Source of the DNA: an uncultured Oscillospiraceae bacterium
GTDB taxonomy: Bacteria; Bacillota; Clostridia; Oscillospirales; Oscillospiraceae
Reading direction: 5' to 3'
Assembly (NCBI GenBank): GCA_934561515.1
Contig: CAKTGM010000002.1
Location: forward strand, 75,845-139,844
DNA length: 64,000 bases
The position numbers were made by a program, and so were the translations under genes. The notes under the pieces are model-generated. The model did not search any database and was not told the origin of the DNA. It saw only the letters and a list, made by a program, of their open reading frames with translations. Shown here in pieces: positions 17,070-25,103 of the stretch. Each line of letters opens with the position of its first letter. Position 1 is the first letter of the stretch.

Positions 17070-17531
17070 CCGCGGCGGCGAGCGAAGCAATGCCGCCCGT
17101 CCCCCCGCAGATGCTTCCTCGAATTGGCATCATCTCCCCAACAGGCGGCGAGCGAAGCAAAGCCGCCGATGCGCAGGCAGTCCGCCGCCAAACTCCCGTC
17201 ACTCGCGCCCCACGAAGTAGGGCGCGGTTGCAACATGAACCGACACGCAGAAGACTCGTGGCGAAGCCACGTACACCGCACTTACACTGCGCAGCGTGTG
17301 CAGTCCTTCAAGCTGCAAACTGCCAATGTCGGGGGTCGAGGGGAACGCCCCTCGTCCTTCTCTGGGGGATACAAAGGGGGTATTCTCTTCGAGAAGAGAA
17401 TACCCCCTTTGCATGGCAGTGGCGCAAAGAGCTGCACTATCCATGCAGCGCCGCTGGCGCTGCAACCTCCCGCCCCCACGAAGGGGGAATCAAAAAGGAG
17501 CATCCTCTTTGGAAAGAGAATACCCCCTTTT
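17070..17531 (+). repeat. Right arm of the palindromic element
   Basis: It carries the blocks listed for the left arm in mirror order, including GGCGGCGAGCGAAGCAATGCC and GGCGGCGAGCGAAGCAAAGCC. It also has a 17-bp hairpin with a four-base loop at 17373-17410, a GCAGCGCC/GGCGCTGC hairpin at 17444-17462, and a third imperfect hairpin at about 17494-17531. No coding region is supported in these ~460 bases. Confidence 0.7.
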
Positions 17532-17543
17532 TGCGTGGCCGAT

Positions 17544-18035
17544 TCAGATAAGCATACTGACCCCGTGCGTCAGCATGGTGATGATGCTCCCGGCGATGGC
17601 AACGCCGAGCAGGATGACCGGCACGGCGCGCTTCAGGCGCATATCGAGCACCGCTGCGATGAGCGCGCCGGTCCATGCGCCCGTGCCCGGCAGCGGGATG
17701 GCGACGAAGAGCAGCAGCCCCCACGTCTGATAGCGAACGACGTTCGCGCTCTTCGCCTTTGCGCGCGCTTCAAGCCGGGACACAAAGCCCTCGAGCCTCG
17801 GAATATGTACGCGAATCCACTTGAAAAGCGGGCGGGCAAAGAGAATGACAAACGGCACGGGGAGCATATTGCCGACGAGAGAGGCAAGAAAGGCCGCAGG
17901 CACGGGCAGGCCCATCGCAACACCCGCGGGCAGTCCGCCGCGCAGCTCCACAACGGGGAGCATCGAGATGAGCATCGTCAGCAGCGCCTCGCCGAAGGGC
18001 GTTTCATGCAGAAAGAGAGAAAAGGTGTTCGCCAT
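17544..18035 (-). CDS. COG2426 / small multidrug export-type membrane protein
   Basis: The 163-residue protein matches the Sm_multidrug_ex family: LISMLPVVELRGGLPAGVA near the N-terminus with the signature E-L-R-G-G-x-P-x-G, four hydrophobic segments (about residues 15-32, 42-70, 105-125 and 138-158), and AIPLPGTGAWTGAL in the third. The family name comes from early annotation; the transport substrate is not established. The ATG at 18035 follows AAAGGAG. The gene abuts the right arm of the palindromic element downstream, whose last hairpin may serve as its terminator. Confidence 0.85.
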   Translation of the reverse strand: MANTFSLFLHETPFGEALLTMLISMLPVVELRGGLPAGVAMGLPVPAAFLASLVGNMLPVPFVILFARPLFKWIRVHIPRLEGFVSRLEARAKAKSANVVRYQTWGLLLFVAIPLPGTGAWTGALIAAVLDMRLKRAVPVILLGVAIAGSIITMLTHGVSMLI

Positions 18036-18120
18036 GGGGCTCCTTTCGTGAAAAAACGGTATTGAGATGTGAAAAACATCACAAAATACAGTATAGCGCA
18101 AACGGAGAGGATAAGCAAGG

Positions 18121-18160
18121 GAGGAAAAGGCAAAGGCCCCGCTCTTTACGGGGCCTTTGC
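18121..18160 (-). terminator. Terminator of the Asn/Gln-rich small gene
   Basis: GCAAAGGCCCCG pairs perfectly with CGGGGCCTTTGC over seven bases; on the minus strand the stem is followed by CTTTTCC. Confidence 0.75.
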
Positions 18161-18173
18161 ACGGTGAGTACGC

Positions 18174-18305
18174 TCAGCGGCTGCGGTCGCTGCGTTCGTT
18201 TCGGTTCTGCTCGCCGCTCTGATTCTGAGTCTGGTTCTGGGTCTGGCTGCTGTTCTGGTTCTGGTTTTGGTTCTGGTTCCGCTCCTTGCTGCTGCGGTTT
18301 TTCAC
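18174..18305 (-). CDS. Small Asn/Gln-rich low-complexity protein
   Basis: A 43-residue open frame starts at GTG 18305 behind an AAAGGAGG site and ends just before a terminator. It is almost entirely N, Q, S, R and E: ERNQNQNQNQN, then SQTQNQTQNQS, then RNERSDRSR. It has no hydrophobic core and must be disordered. The good ribosome site and terminator argue for a real gene. Its composition recalls small hydrophilic spore proteins, but that is only a guess. Confidence 0.55.
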   Translation of the reverse strand: MKNRSSKERNQNQNQNQNSSQTQNQTQNQSGEQNRNERSDRSR

Positions 18306-18409
18306 GTCTCTTCCGCCTCCTTTCCGCTGCAACTGCCTGCGAGCATAGTGTGGGCGCGGAAAAGCAAAAATATACCGGATATTTTTTTGAGAAAACGCAA
18401 AATTCATAT

Positions 18410-18438
18410 TGACAAAGCCGCGGGAAGAGGGTATACTC
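18410..18438 (+). promoter_or_regulatory. Promoter of the infC-rpmI-rplT operon
   Basis: Consensus TTGACA (18410-18415), 17 bases, TATACT (18433-18438). Transcription would start about 165 bases before infC, leaving a long leader. Confidence 0.88.
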
Positions 18439-18511
18439 TTAACGCAAAACAAAGAAGAGCGGTGCATCTGTTCTCACCCCCAGCGAAGCGAAGGGGTCAA
18501 TCATGGAAAAC

Positions 18512-18568
18512 AAAGCCTTCGGGCTTTTTTGTGTCATGGTACGGGTGCAGGATGTGCGCCCGTTTTTT
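18512..18568 (+). promoter_or_regulatory. Tandem intrinsic terminators in the infC leader
   Basis: AAAGCC-TTCG-GGCTTT with a T-run (18512-18530) is followed by ACGGGTGC/GCGCCCGT with six T's (18541-18568). Both lie between the promoter and infC, so the operon is probably controlled by attenuation. In Firmicutes this is the place where ribosomal protein L20 or related leaders act. The exact leader class was not modelled. Confidence 0.75.
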
Positions 18569-18607
18569 GTTTGCAAATTTATCTTTATAAAATGGAGGTG
18601 CTTCGGT

Positions 18608-19126
18608 ATTAGCAGCAACGTGCATCAGATCAACGAAGAGATCCGGGACAGCGAGATCCGTCTCATCAGCGCGACCGGCGAGCAGCTCGGCATCATGTCT
18701 GCCGCGCAGGCGCAGCACATCGCCGACGAGCAGGGCCTTGATTTGGTCAAGATCTCCCCGCAGGCCACGCCGCCTGTGTGCAGACTCATGGACTACGGCA
18801 AGTTCCGCTTTGAGCAGGCCAAGCGCGAGAAGGAAGCCAGGAAGAATCAGCATGTCGTCGAGATCAAGGAAGTGCGTATGTCCCCCGGTATCGACGTGGG
18901 CGATTTCAATACCAAGCTGAAAAACGCTCAGAAATTCATTACCGACGGCAATCGCGTCAAGGTCTCGGTTCGCTTCCGCGGCCGCGAGATGGCGCATACG
19001 GACATCGGCCGCGATCTGCTCGTGCGCTTTGCCGAGGCTGTTGCCGAGGTCGCCAACCTGGATAAAGAGCCCAAGATGGAAGGCCGCAGCATGTCGATCT
19101 TCCTTTCCCCGAAGACGGGAAAGTAA
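18608..19126 (+). CDS. infC: Translation initiation factor IF-3
   Basis: IF-3 binds the 30S subunit and checks start-codon/initiator-tRNA pairing. The conserved N-terminus (VHQINEEIRDSEIRLI) begins four codons after an ATT at 18608, which lies seven bases after a perfect GGAGGTG. No ATG, GTG or TTG is suitably placed, so the start is ATT. AUU starts are classical for infC because IF-3 itself represses them. The 172-residue protein has both domains, with RLMDYGKFRFE in the linker region and VRFRGREMAHTDIG in the C-terminal domain. It leads the infC-rpmI-rplT operon. Confidence 0.95.
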   Translation: MSSNVHQINEEIRDSEIRLISATGEQLGIMSAAQAQHIADEQGLDLVKISPQATPPVCRLMDYGKFRFEQAKREKEARKNQHVVEIKEVRMSPGIDVGDFNTKLKNAQKFITDGNRVKVSVRFRGREMAHTDIGRDLLVRFAEAVAEVANLDKEPKMEGRSMSIFLSPKTGK

Positions 19127-19165
19127 CTTTGAGCGCCCCAACAAATACGAAAAGGAGAAACTACT

Positions 19166-19363
19166 ATGCCCAAGCTGAAAACCCACAGCGGTGCCAAAAA
19201 GAGATTTAACCTGACCAAGACCGGCAAGGTCAAGGTCGCCAAGGCTTTCAAGAGCCACATCCTGACCAAGAAGCCCACCAAGCGTACCCGTCGTCTGCGT
19301 CAGGGCGGCTATGCTGACAAGACCACTGCCAGCACGGTTCGCAAGATGATCCCCTACAAATAA
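19166..19363 (+). CDS. rpmI: Ribosomal protein L35
   Basis: The 65-residue basic protein reads [16 protein letters not shown] at the start and has [15 protein letters not shown] in the middle, the L35 signature. It sits between infC and rplT as in nearly all bacteria. A GGAG site precedes the ATG. Confidence 0.98.
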   Translation: MPKLKTHSGAKKRFNLTKTGKVKVAKAFKSHILTKKPTKRTRRLRQGGYADKTTASTVRKMIPYK

Positions 19364-19398
19364 TCTGATAACGATACGCTTTAAGGAGGCTTTACAAT

Positions 19399-19749
19399 AT
19401 GGCACGTGTTAAAGGCGCGATGATGACGCGCAAGAGAAGAAACAAGACCCTCAAGCTCGCCAAGGGCTACTGGGGCAACAAATCCCGTCACTTCAAGATG
19501 GCCAACGAGCAGGTCATGAAGTCCCTGACCTACGCTTACGTCGGCCGCCGTCTGAAGAAGAGAGACTTCCGCTCCCTGTGGATCACCCGTATCTCCGCAG
19601 CCTGCAAGCTCAACGGCATGAACTACTCCACGTTCATGCACGGCCTGAAGACCGCCGGCATCGAGATCAACCGCAAGATGCTCAGCGAGATGGCCATCAA
19701 CGATCCCGTCGCTTTCACCAAGCTCGTCGAGGTCGCCAAGAACGCCTGA
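19399..19749 (+). CDS. rplT: Ribosomal protein L20
   Basis: The 116-residue protein begins [20 protein letters not shown] and includes [19 protein letters not shown], the conserved L20 core. L20 is needed early in 50S assembly and often represses its own operon by binding the mRNA leader. An AAGGAGG site precedes the ATG. A strong terminator ends the operon 17 bases after the stop. Confidence 0.98.
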   Translation: MARVKGAMMTRKRRNKTLKLAKGYWGNKSRHFKMANEQVMKSLTYAYVGRRLKKRDFRSLWITRISAACKLNGMNYSTFMHGLKTAGIEINRKMLSEMAINDPVAFTKLVEVAKNA

Positions 19750-19765
19750 TCGAATCGGCTTACAA

Positions 19766-19797
19766 AAACGCCGCTGCTTAGAGCAGCGGCGTTTTTT
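19766..19797 (+). terminator. Terminator after rplT
   Basis: AAACGCCGCTGC pairs with GCAGCGGCGTTT and is followed by T's. Confidence 0.93.
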
Positions 19798-19811
19798 GCG
19801 TCCTGCGTCGT

Positions 19812-20747
19812 TTACGGGAAGAGAAAGGGCAGCGCGGGCAGGGCGAAAAGAAGCGAGAGCAGGGCCTGCACGGCCTTGCCGCGCAGGTAATACCTGCCGT
19901 GCAGCGGCGAGGCGCTCAGCACGCCGAGCGTCTGGCAGTGGACGCTCAGCCCGCCCCAGGCAAGGAGCGCGGCGCAGGCGAGAAAGCCCGCGGGGGTGTT
20001 CGGCAGCGCCATGACGCCGCTCGTCAGCTCGAAAAAGCCGATGAGCAGCGCGCAGGGGAGCGATGCGCGGAAGGGGGTCGGCAGCGCGCAGAGCAGAAGG
20101 CGCATAAAGACCTGAAAGGCGACAACGAAGGCGCAGACATTCAAAATCCCTGTGAGCGCGCCCTGCACCGCGGCGGGAAGGGCGGCGGAGAGGGAGACAG
20201 GGCTGCGCCGCTTTGCCGCCTGAAACGCCTCGGCGCGCGGGGGAGGCAGGCGGCGCGTGAGCAGCATCCCCGTGAAGAGCGCCGAGGCGGTGTGGATGAG
20301 ATAGAGCGCCGCGCCCGCGCGCGGCGAGGAAAAGACCGCCCCGCCGCAGATGCCCAGCAGGAAGCCCGGCCCTGCATTGTTGCAGAAGGCGAGCAGACGC
20401 TCGCCCTCCTCGCGCGAAAGCGCGCCGCTTTCCGTCAGCGCGGCGGCGGTGCGCGCGCCGACGGGATAGCCGCCGCAAAGCCCCAGCCCCAGCGCCGCCG
20501 CCCCCGTGCCGGAAAGGCCGAAGAGCGGGCGCATCAGCGGCGCAAGCAGATGGGAGAGCGCATCCGCCGCGCCGCAGGAGACGAGCAGCGAAGAGAGCAC
20601 GAAGAAGGGAAAGAGCGAGGGGACGACCGTCTGCGCGCACAGCGCGAGCGCATCACGCGCGGCCTGCATACCGACGTCCGGCAGGAAAAGCAGCGATAGA
20701 AGGCAAAAAACCAGCGCCGACAGCGCTGCAAGCGTGCGAAAGAACAT
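19812..20747 (-). CDS. ylbJ: YlbJ-like sporulation membrane protein
   Basis: The 311-residue protein is very hydrophobic, with about eight membrane segments. It carries nucleoside-recognition (Gate) motifs: PSLFPFFVLSSLL, then GLCGGYPVGARTAA, then LLAFCNNAGPGFLLGICG and a C-terminal FFELTSGVMAL. This order is that of the spore protein YlbJ/SpoVV, which in Bacillus subtilis moves dipicolinic acid in the mother cell. The ATG at 20747 is preferred because GGGAGGGG is correctly spaced; the ATG at 20753 is too close to it. It stands divergent from yqfC-yqfD, which supports a sporulation role. Confidence 0.88.
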   Translation of the reverse strand: MFFRTLAALSALVFCLLSLLFLPDVGMQAARDALALCAQTVVPSLFPFFVLSSLLVSCGAADALSHLLAPLMRPLFGLSGTGAAALGLGLCGGYPVGARTAAALTESGALSREEGERLLAFCNNAGPGFLLGICGGAVFSSPRAGAALYLIHTASALFTGMLLTRRLPPPRAEAFQAAKRRSPVSLSAALPAAVQGALTGILNVCAFVVAFQVFMRLLLCALPTPFRASLPCALLIGFFELTSGVMALPNTPAGFLACAALLAWGGLSVHCQTLGVLSASPLHGRYYLRGKAVQALLSLLFALPALPFLFP

Positions 20748-20859
20748 TCCCATCCCCTCCCGAAAGAGCCTATGCGCGAGGGAAGACAAACTTGCCGCCG
20801 CGCGGACAGGCAAGCCGGGGCGCAAGGGCGCATAGGGTGTTGCCGAAGGGGAGATGAAG

Positions 20860-21144
20860 ATGGAACGAAACGAACGCTCCCGCCGCGCCATGACGCGCGC
20901 GGCAGAGCTATTTGACCTCCCGGCAGACATCGTGGCGGGGCTGTGCCATCTGGAGCTGCTCGGCGACCGCCAGCTTTTTCTCGAGGGGCACGGGGGGATC
21001 TTATCCTACGGCCCGGAGCAGATCGACGTGAGCGCGGGCGCGCTCATCCTGCGCGTGAGCGGCGAAGAGCTGACGCTTTGCAGCATGACGGACGCGGAGG
21101 TGCGCATTTCCGGCAGGATCGACAAGGTGGAGTATGTGAGATGA
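20860..21144 (+). CDS. yqfC: Sporulation protein YqfC
   Basis: The 94-residue protein has the YqfC pattern: RAAELFDLPADIVAGLCHLEL, here represented by its key residues LP-D and G, then LLGDRQLFLEGHGGILSY and a strand-rich C-terminus (ISGRIDKVEYV). YqfC is made in the mother cell under sigma-E in Bacillus; its exact role is unclear. I prefer the ATG at 20860, six bases after GGGGAG. It is eight bases upstream of yqfD, as in other spore-formers. Confidence 0.9.
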   Translation: MERNERSRRAMTRAAELFDLPADIVAGLCHLELLGDRQLFLEGHGGILSYGPEQIDVSAGALILRVSGEELTLCSMTDAEVRISGRIDKVEYVR

Positions 21145-21151
21145 GGGCAAT

Positions 21152-22363
21152 ATGCTGAGTAAAACGGTCAAGCTGCTGCGCGGCAGCGTGCGCGTGCACG
21201 CGCAGAGCGTCTACCCCGAGCGGGTGCTGAATCTGTGCTCGGCGCGGGGCATTGAATTCTGGGGCCTTGAATGGCGCGGCGCAACGGCGCTTTCCTTCTG
21301 CCTTGCGCGCAGAGACCTGCGCGCGCTGCGGCGGGCGGCAGAAAAGATCGGCGCGGAGATCACGGTGGAGCGCAGGGAGGGCGCACCATTTTTCCTCGCG
21401 CGCTTTCGCCGCCGCTACGCCCTGCTCGCAGGCGGAGCGCTGTGCCTTGCGCTGCTGGTCTTAAACTCGTTTTTCATCTGGGACTTTGAGGTGACGGGCA
21501 ATGAGACCGTGCCGGCGGAGACCATCCTGCGCGCGCTGCGCGAGCAGGGCGTGCACCGCGGGACCTTTGCCTATTCCTTTCGCTCGCAGGACATCTGCAA
21601 CCGCGTGCTGCCGGAGCTGAACGACCTCTGCTGGCTCGCGGTCAATGTGCGCGGGTGCAGGGCCTATGTGCAGGTGCGCGAGCGCGTGCGCGCGCCCGAG
21701 CGGGTGAACGAGAGCGCGCCGACGAATGTCGTGGCCGCAAAAGCGGGGCTTGTGACGGTGGTGCGCGCGCTCGACGGGGAGAAAAAGGTCCTGCCCGGCA
21801 CGAGCGTGCAGGAGGGTCAGCTTCTCATCGCGGGCGTGGTGGAAACGGGCGGCGCGGAAAAGCCGAGCGTCGCGACGCGCTTTTTGGCAGGAAAAGGCGA
21901 GGTCTGGGCGCGAACGTGGTACGATCTGAGCGTGCGCGTGCCGCTCACCTATGCGCAAAAGACCTACACCGGCGGCCAAAAACACGCCTATGCGCTCCTT
22001 TGGGGCGAAAATCGGCTGAAACTTGGCAGAAATGGGAGTAGCATTTGTCATAGCGATTGTGATAAAATAAAGAATCAAACACCGTGGTCGCTCTTCGGCA
22101 TCGTTTCGCTCCCCGTGACATGGGAGACGGAGACCTATCTCCCCTACGAGACGGCGGTTGTCGCGCGCTCGCGCGCGGAGGCAGAGACGATCGGCGCGGC
22201 GGTGCTCAAAGCGCAGCTCGCCGCCCTTTTGGGAAAGGACGGCAGTGTGACAAGCGAGCGCCTTGCCTCGGCCGTGCAGGGGGATACGCTGCTCGTGACG
22301 CTCAGCGCGGAATGCAAGGAGCAGATCGGGCGGGAAGTGCCCATTGCGATCAACGAAGGATAG
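21152..22363 (+). CDS. yqfD: Sporulation protein YqfD
   Basis: The 403-residue protein fits YqfD: an N-terminal cytoplasmic domain (NLCSARGIEFWGLEW), one membrane helix at about residues 89-112 (YALLAGGALCLALLVL), and an extracytoplasmic part with FEVTGNETVPAETIL, a POTRA-like repeat, and VRERVRAPERV. It forms a unit with yqfC and is followed closely by phoH, the standard yqfC-yqfD-phoH-ybeY order. It is needed for efficient sporulation in Bacillus; the mechanism is unknown. Confidence 0.93.
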   Translation: MLSKTVKLLRGSVRVHAQSVYPERVLNLCSARGIEFWGLEWRGATALSFCLARRDLRALRRAAEKIGAEITVERREGAPFFLARFRRRYALLAGGALCLALLVLNSFFIWDFEVTGNETVPAETILRALREQGVHRGTFAYSFRSQDICNRVLPELNDLCWLAVNVRGCRAYVQVRERVRAPERVNESAPTNVVAAKAGLVTVVRALDGEKKVLPGTSVQEGQLLIAGVVETGGAEKPSVATRFLAGKGEVWARTWYDLSVRVPLTYAQKTYTGGQKHAYALLWGENRLKLGRNGSSICHSDCDKIKNQTPWSLFGIVSLPVTWETETYLPYETAVVARSRAEAETIGAAVLKAQLAALLGKDGSVTSERLASAVQGDTLLVTLSAECKEQIGREVPIAINEG

Positions 22364-22388
22364 CATTTTTTTCAGGAGGAAACACAGC

Positions 22389-23360
22389 ATGGAACAGCGC
22401 ATCAGCATCGAGCGCATGGAGCAGGCGGTCAATTTGTTCGGCTCGTTCGACGAGAACGTGCGCCTGATCGAATCGGAATTCAAGGTCACGGTGTCGAACC
22501 GAGAGGGGGAGCTGCGCGTGAACGGCGAGGTCGAGGATACGATGCTTGCCTGCAAGGCGCTGCAAGCACTGCTGACGATCTCGAACCGCGGCGAGCCCAT
22601 CACCGAGCAGAACGTGCGCTATGTGATCTCGCTCGTGCGCGCGGGGCAGGAGGAGCGCATCAGCGAGCTGACGCAGGACGTTATCTGCATCAGCTCCAAG
22701 GGCCGCCCCATCAAGCCCAAGACCATCGGACAAAAGCGCTACATCGAGTCCGTTTTGAAAAATACCATCACCATCGGCGTCGGCCCCGCGGGTACGGGCA
22801 AGACCTACCTCGCCGTTGCCGCGGCGGTCGCGGCCTTCCGCGAGCGCAAGGTGAACCGCATCATCTTGACGCGCCCCGCGGTCGAGGCAGGCGAGCGCCT
22901 CGGCTTTTTGCCGGGCGACTTGCAGAGCAAGGTCGACCCGTATCTGCGCCCGCTCTATGACGCGCTCTTCGATATGCTCGGCGCGGAAACGTACCAGAAG
23001 TATTTAGAGCGCGGCAACATCGAGGTCGCGCCCCTTGCCTATATGCGCGGCCGCACGCTGGACGACAGCTTCATCATCCTCGACGAGGCGCAGAACACCT
23101 CCTGCGAGCAGATGAAAATGTTCCTGACGCGCATGGGCTTCAACTCGAAAATGGTCATCACCGGCGACGTGACGCAGATCGACCTGCCGGCGGACAAGAT
23201 GAGCGGACTCAAGCAGGCCGTGCGCGTGCTCAAAAATGTCGAGGGCGTCGGCATCTGCGAGCTGACCGATCAGGACGTGGTGCGTCATGTGATGGTGCAG
23301 CGCATCATCAAGGCCTACGCGGACTACGAGAGCGAACGAAACGAAAAGAGGAAAAAGTGA
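22389..23360 (+). CDS. phoH: PhoH family ATPase
   Basis: The 323-residue protein has an N-terminal KH-like region, then an ATPase domain with Walker A GPAGTGKTYLAVAAAV at about residues 133-148 and Walker B FIILDEAQN near residue 228, followed by TRMGFNSKMVITGDVTQ. This is the PhoH/YbeZ type linked with YbeY in RNA processing. Its ATG follows AGGAGGAAAC. Its stop overlaps the ybeY start (TGATG). Confidence 0.96.
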   Translation: MEQRISIERMEQAVNLFGSFDENVRLIESEFKVTVSNREGELRVNGEVEDTMLACKALQALLTISNRGEPITEQNVRYVISLVRAGQEERISELTQDVICISSKGRPIKPKTIGQKRYIESVLKNTITIGVGPAGTGKTYLAVAAAVAAFRERKVNRIILTRPAVEAGERLGFLPGDLQSKVDPYLRPLYDALFDMLGAETYQKYLERGNIEVAPLAYMRGRTLDDSFIILDEAQNTSCEQMKMFLTRMGFNSKMVITGDVTQIDLPADKMSGLKQAVRVLKNVEGVGICELTDQDVVRHVMVQRIIKAYADYESERNEKRKK

Positions 23361-23854
23361 TGGCAAAGAGACATTATATCCCCATTACGGCGGAAAATGT
23401 GCCCGATGTGAGCAGCAGCAAGCGCGCCTTTATCCGCAAGGTCATCCGCACGGCGCTCACCGCCGAGGGCGTGGATTTTCCCTGCGAGATCGACGTGGAG
23501 CTGACGGACGATGAGACCATCCACGAGATCAACCGTGAGATGCGCGAGGTCGACCGCGCGACGGACGTTTTGAGCTTCCCGATGTTTGAGCTTTTGCCCG
23601 GAGAGCTGCCGGATACGGAGGACGCCGACCCCGGCACGGGTCTCGTGCCGCTCGGCGACATGGTCATCTCGCTCGAGCACGTCGCCGCGCAGGCAAAGGA
23701 GTACGGCCATTCCAACCGCCGTGAGCTTGCCTACCTTGTGACGCACTCGGTGCTGCACCTGCTGGGCTACGACCATCTGGACGAGGGCCCCATGAAGAAA
23801 CAGATGCGCGAGCACGAAGAGCGCATCATGAAGCTTCTTGCGCTCGAACGATAA
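23360..23854 (+). CDS. ybeY: rRNA maturation endoribonuclease YbeY
   Basis: YbeY is a zinc-dependent RNase involved in 16S rRNA 3' maturation and ribosome quality control. The 164-residue protein contains ATDVLSFPMFE and the metal motif HSVLHLLGYDH (H-x3-H-x5-H). The start is the ATG at 23360, which overlaps the phoH stop. Era follows after 81 bases without the dgkA and cdd genes that often intervene in Firmicutes. Confidence 0.96.
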   Translation: MAKRHYIPITAENVPDVSSSKRAFIRKVIRTALTAEGVDFPCEIDVELTDDETIHEINREMREVDRATDVLSFPMFELLPGELPDTEDADPGTGLVPLGDMVISLEHVAAQAKEYGHSNRRELAYLVTHSVLHLLGYDHLDEGPMKKQMREHEERIMKLLALER

Positions 23855-23935
23855 AAAAGTAAAACGGGACAGCCCTGCGCTGTCCTTACAATAAAACAAT
23901 GTTCAACGAACAAAGAAAGTTGAGGATCACCTGTC

Positions 23936-24832
23936 ATGAACAAAACGAAGATCGCCATGATCACCGTCTGCGGACGGCCGAACGTCGGCAAGTCCAGCCT
24001 GACCAACGCCCTTGTGGGCGAGAAGATCGCCATCGTCTCCAACAAGCCCCAGACCACGCGCAACCGCATCTACGGCGTGGTGAACCGCGATGATACGCAG
24101 TATGTGCTGCTTGATACGCCGGGCTTTCACAAGGCGCGCAACCGCCTTGGCGACTATATGGTGAAGGTAACGCGCGAGTCCATCACGGACGTGGACGCGG
24201 TGCTGCTGCTCGTCGAGCCCGTGCCGCACGTCGGTATCCCTGAAGCGGAGCTCATTGAAAAGATCAAGGCCTCGCACCTGCCGGCCATTCTTTGCATCAA
24301 CAAGATCGACACCATCGAGCGCAAGGACGACCTGCTTGCCGTCATCGCGGCCTACAGCGAGGCCTATCCCTTCGACGCCATCATCCCCATCTCCGCGCGC
24401 ACGCACGAGGGGCTGGAGGAGCTGATGAGCGAGCTTTCGAAGTACGCCGCCGAAGGCCCCCAGCTTTTCCCCGACGGCATGACGACCGACCAGCCCGACC
24501 GTCAGGTCGTGGGCGAGATCGTGCGCGAGAAGCTGCTGCGCAACCTCGATAAGGAGATCCCGCACGGCACGGCCGTCGAGATCACGCGCTTCATCGAGCG
24601 CGACGACGAGGTCATCGAGGTCGACGCGACCATCTACTGCGAAAAGGCAAGCCACAAGGGCATCATCATCGGCAAAAACGGCGCGATGCTCAAAAAGATC
24701 TCGACCGAGGCGCGTCAGGACATCGAGCGCTTCATGGGCACGAAGGTCTACCTCGAAACCTGGGTCAAGGTCAAGGAAAACTGGCGCGATAACATGAATT
24801 ATATCCGCTCATTCGGCTACGACGAGCAGTAA
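23936..24832 (+). CDS. era: GTPase Era
   Basis: Era binds the 3' end of 16S rRNA and checks 30S maturation. The 298-residue protein has G1 GRPNVGKSSL, G3 DTPGFH and G4 NKID. The C-terminal KH domain has GKNGAMLKKISTEARQDIE near residue 245. It ends FGYDEQ. The last 17 codons and the stop region recur at 24990-25044 with synonymous changes, so this 3' end has probably been rebuilt by a recombination or insertion event. Confidence 0.97.
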   Translation: MNKTKIAMITVCGRPNVGKSSLTNALVGEKIAIVSNKPQTTRNRIYGVVNRDDTQYVLLDTPGFHKARNRLGDYMVKVTRESITDVDAVLLLVEPVPHVGIPEAELIEKIKASHLPAILCINKIDTIERKDDLLAVIAAYSEAYPFDAIIPISARTHEGLEELMSELSKYAAEGPQLFPDGMTTDQPDRQVVGEIVREKLLRNLDKEIPHGTAVEITRFIERDDEVIEVDATIYCEKASHKGIIIGKNGAMLKKISTEARQDIERFMGTKVYLETWVKVKENWRDNMNYIRSFGYDEQ

Positions 24833-24989
24833 AAAACGCGGAAGAACCGATACGCCGGTTTTCCTGCGCGCGCCAGCGGGCCGCCGCGCGTGCGGCGTCA
24901 TTCGGAGCAAAAGCGGAGAATGCCATAGGGCGGATTCATTCCGCCCGTCAATGGAACGATGGGTTCCCGCGCGGCCTGCCGCAAGGGAC

Positions 24990-25044
24990 AAACTGGCGCG
25001 ATAACATGAACTATATCAGAAGCTTCGGCTACGACGAGCAGTAA
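24990..25044 (+). pseudogene. Detached duplicate of the 3' end of era
   Basis: The frame reads NWRDNMNYIRSFGYDEQ and then TAA, identical in protein to the end of era 212 bases upstream, and both copies continue with AAAAA. The first 21 bases (starting AAACTGGCGCG) match exactly. After that the codons for Asn, Arg and Ser differ synonymously (AAT/AAC, CGC/AGA, TCA/AGC). It has no start and is not a gene by itself. The pattern suggests the original 3' end displaced by a homologous incoming copy. Confidence 0.85.
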
Positions 25045-25103
25045 AAAATTTTCCCAGCCATATTGCCGGCGCCTTTCCTCATGCTAAGCATGAGGTGAGG
25101 GCA

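Larger units (their letters stand above)
15800..17531. mobile_element. Candidate palindromic mobile element with two paralogous small-protein genes
   Basis: The segment between glmS and the COG2426 gene has two long, diverged arms in opposite orientation. Read outward from the centre, each arm has a gene for a ~50-residue protein, GGCGGCGAGCG-type short repeats, a shared GACTCGTGGCGAAGCCACGT block, a shared CAAACTGCCAAT block, a long AT-tipped hairpin and a GCAGCGCC/GGCGCTGC hairpin. Between the arms lie a Cro/C1-type repressor gene and a ribbon-helix-helix gene that converge on a perfect hairpin. No transposase or integrase is present, so if mobile it is non-autonomous. Ends are estimated from where the arm similarity fades. 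Confidence 0.55.

Noticed and set aside
17090..18065. Frames of 150-310 codons through the right arm of the palindromic element
   Set aside because: They run through hairpins and antisense to a well-supported membrane-protein gene, and their translations are low-complexity and basic.
23855..23935. Missing dgkA/cdd as a deletion scar between ybeY and era
   Set aside because: The 81-base gap has a simple hairpin and a ribosome site, and many Clostridia lack these genes here, so nothing shows a recent loss.
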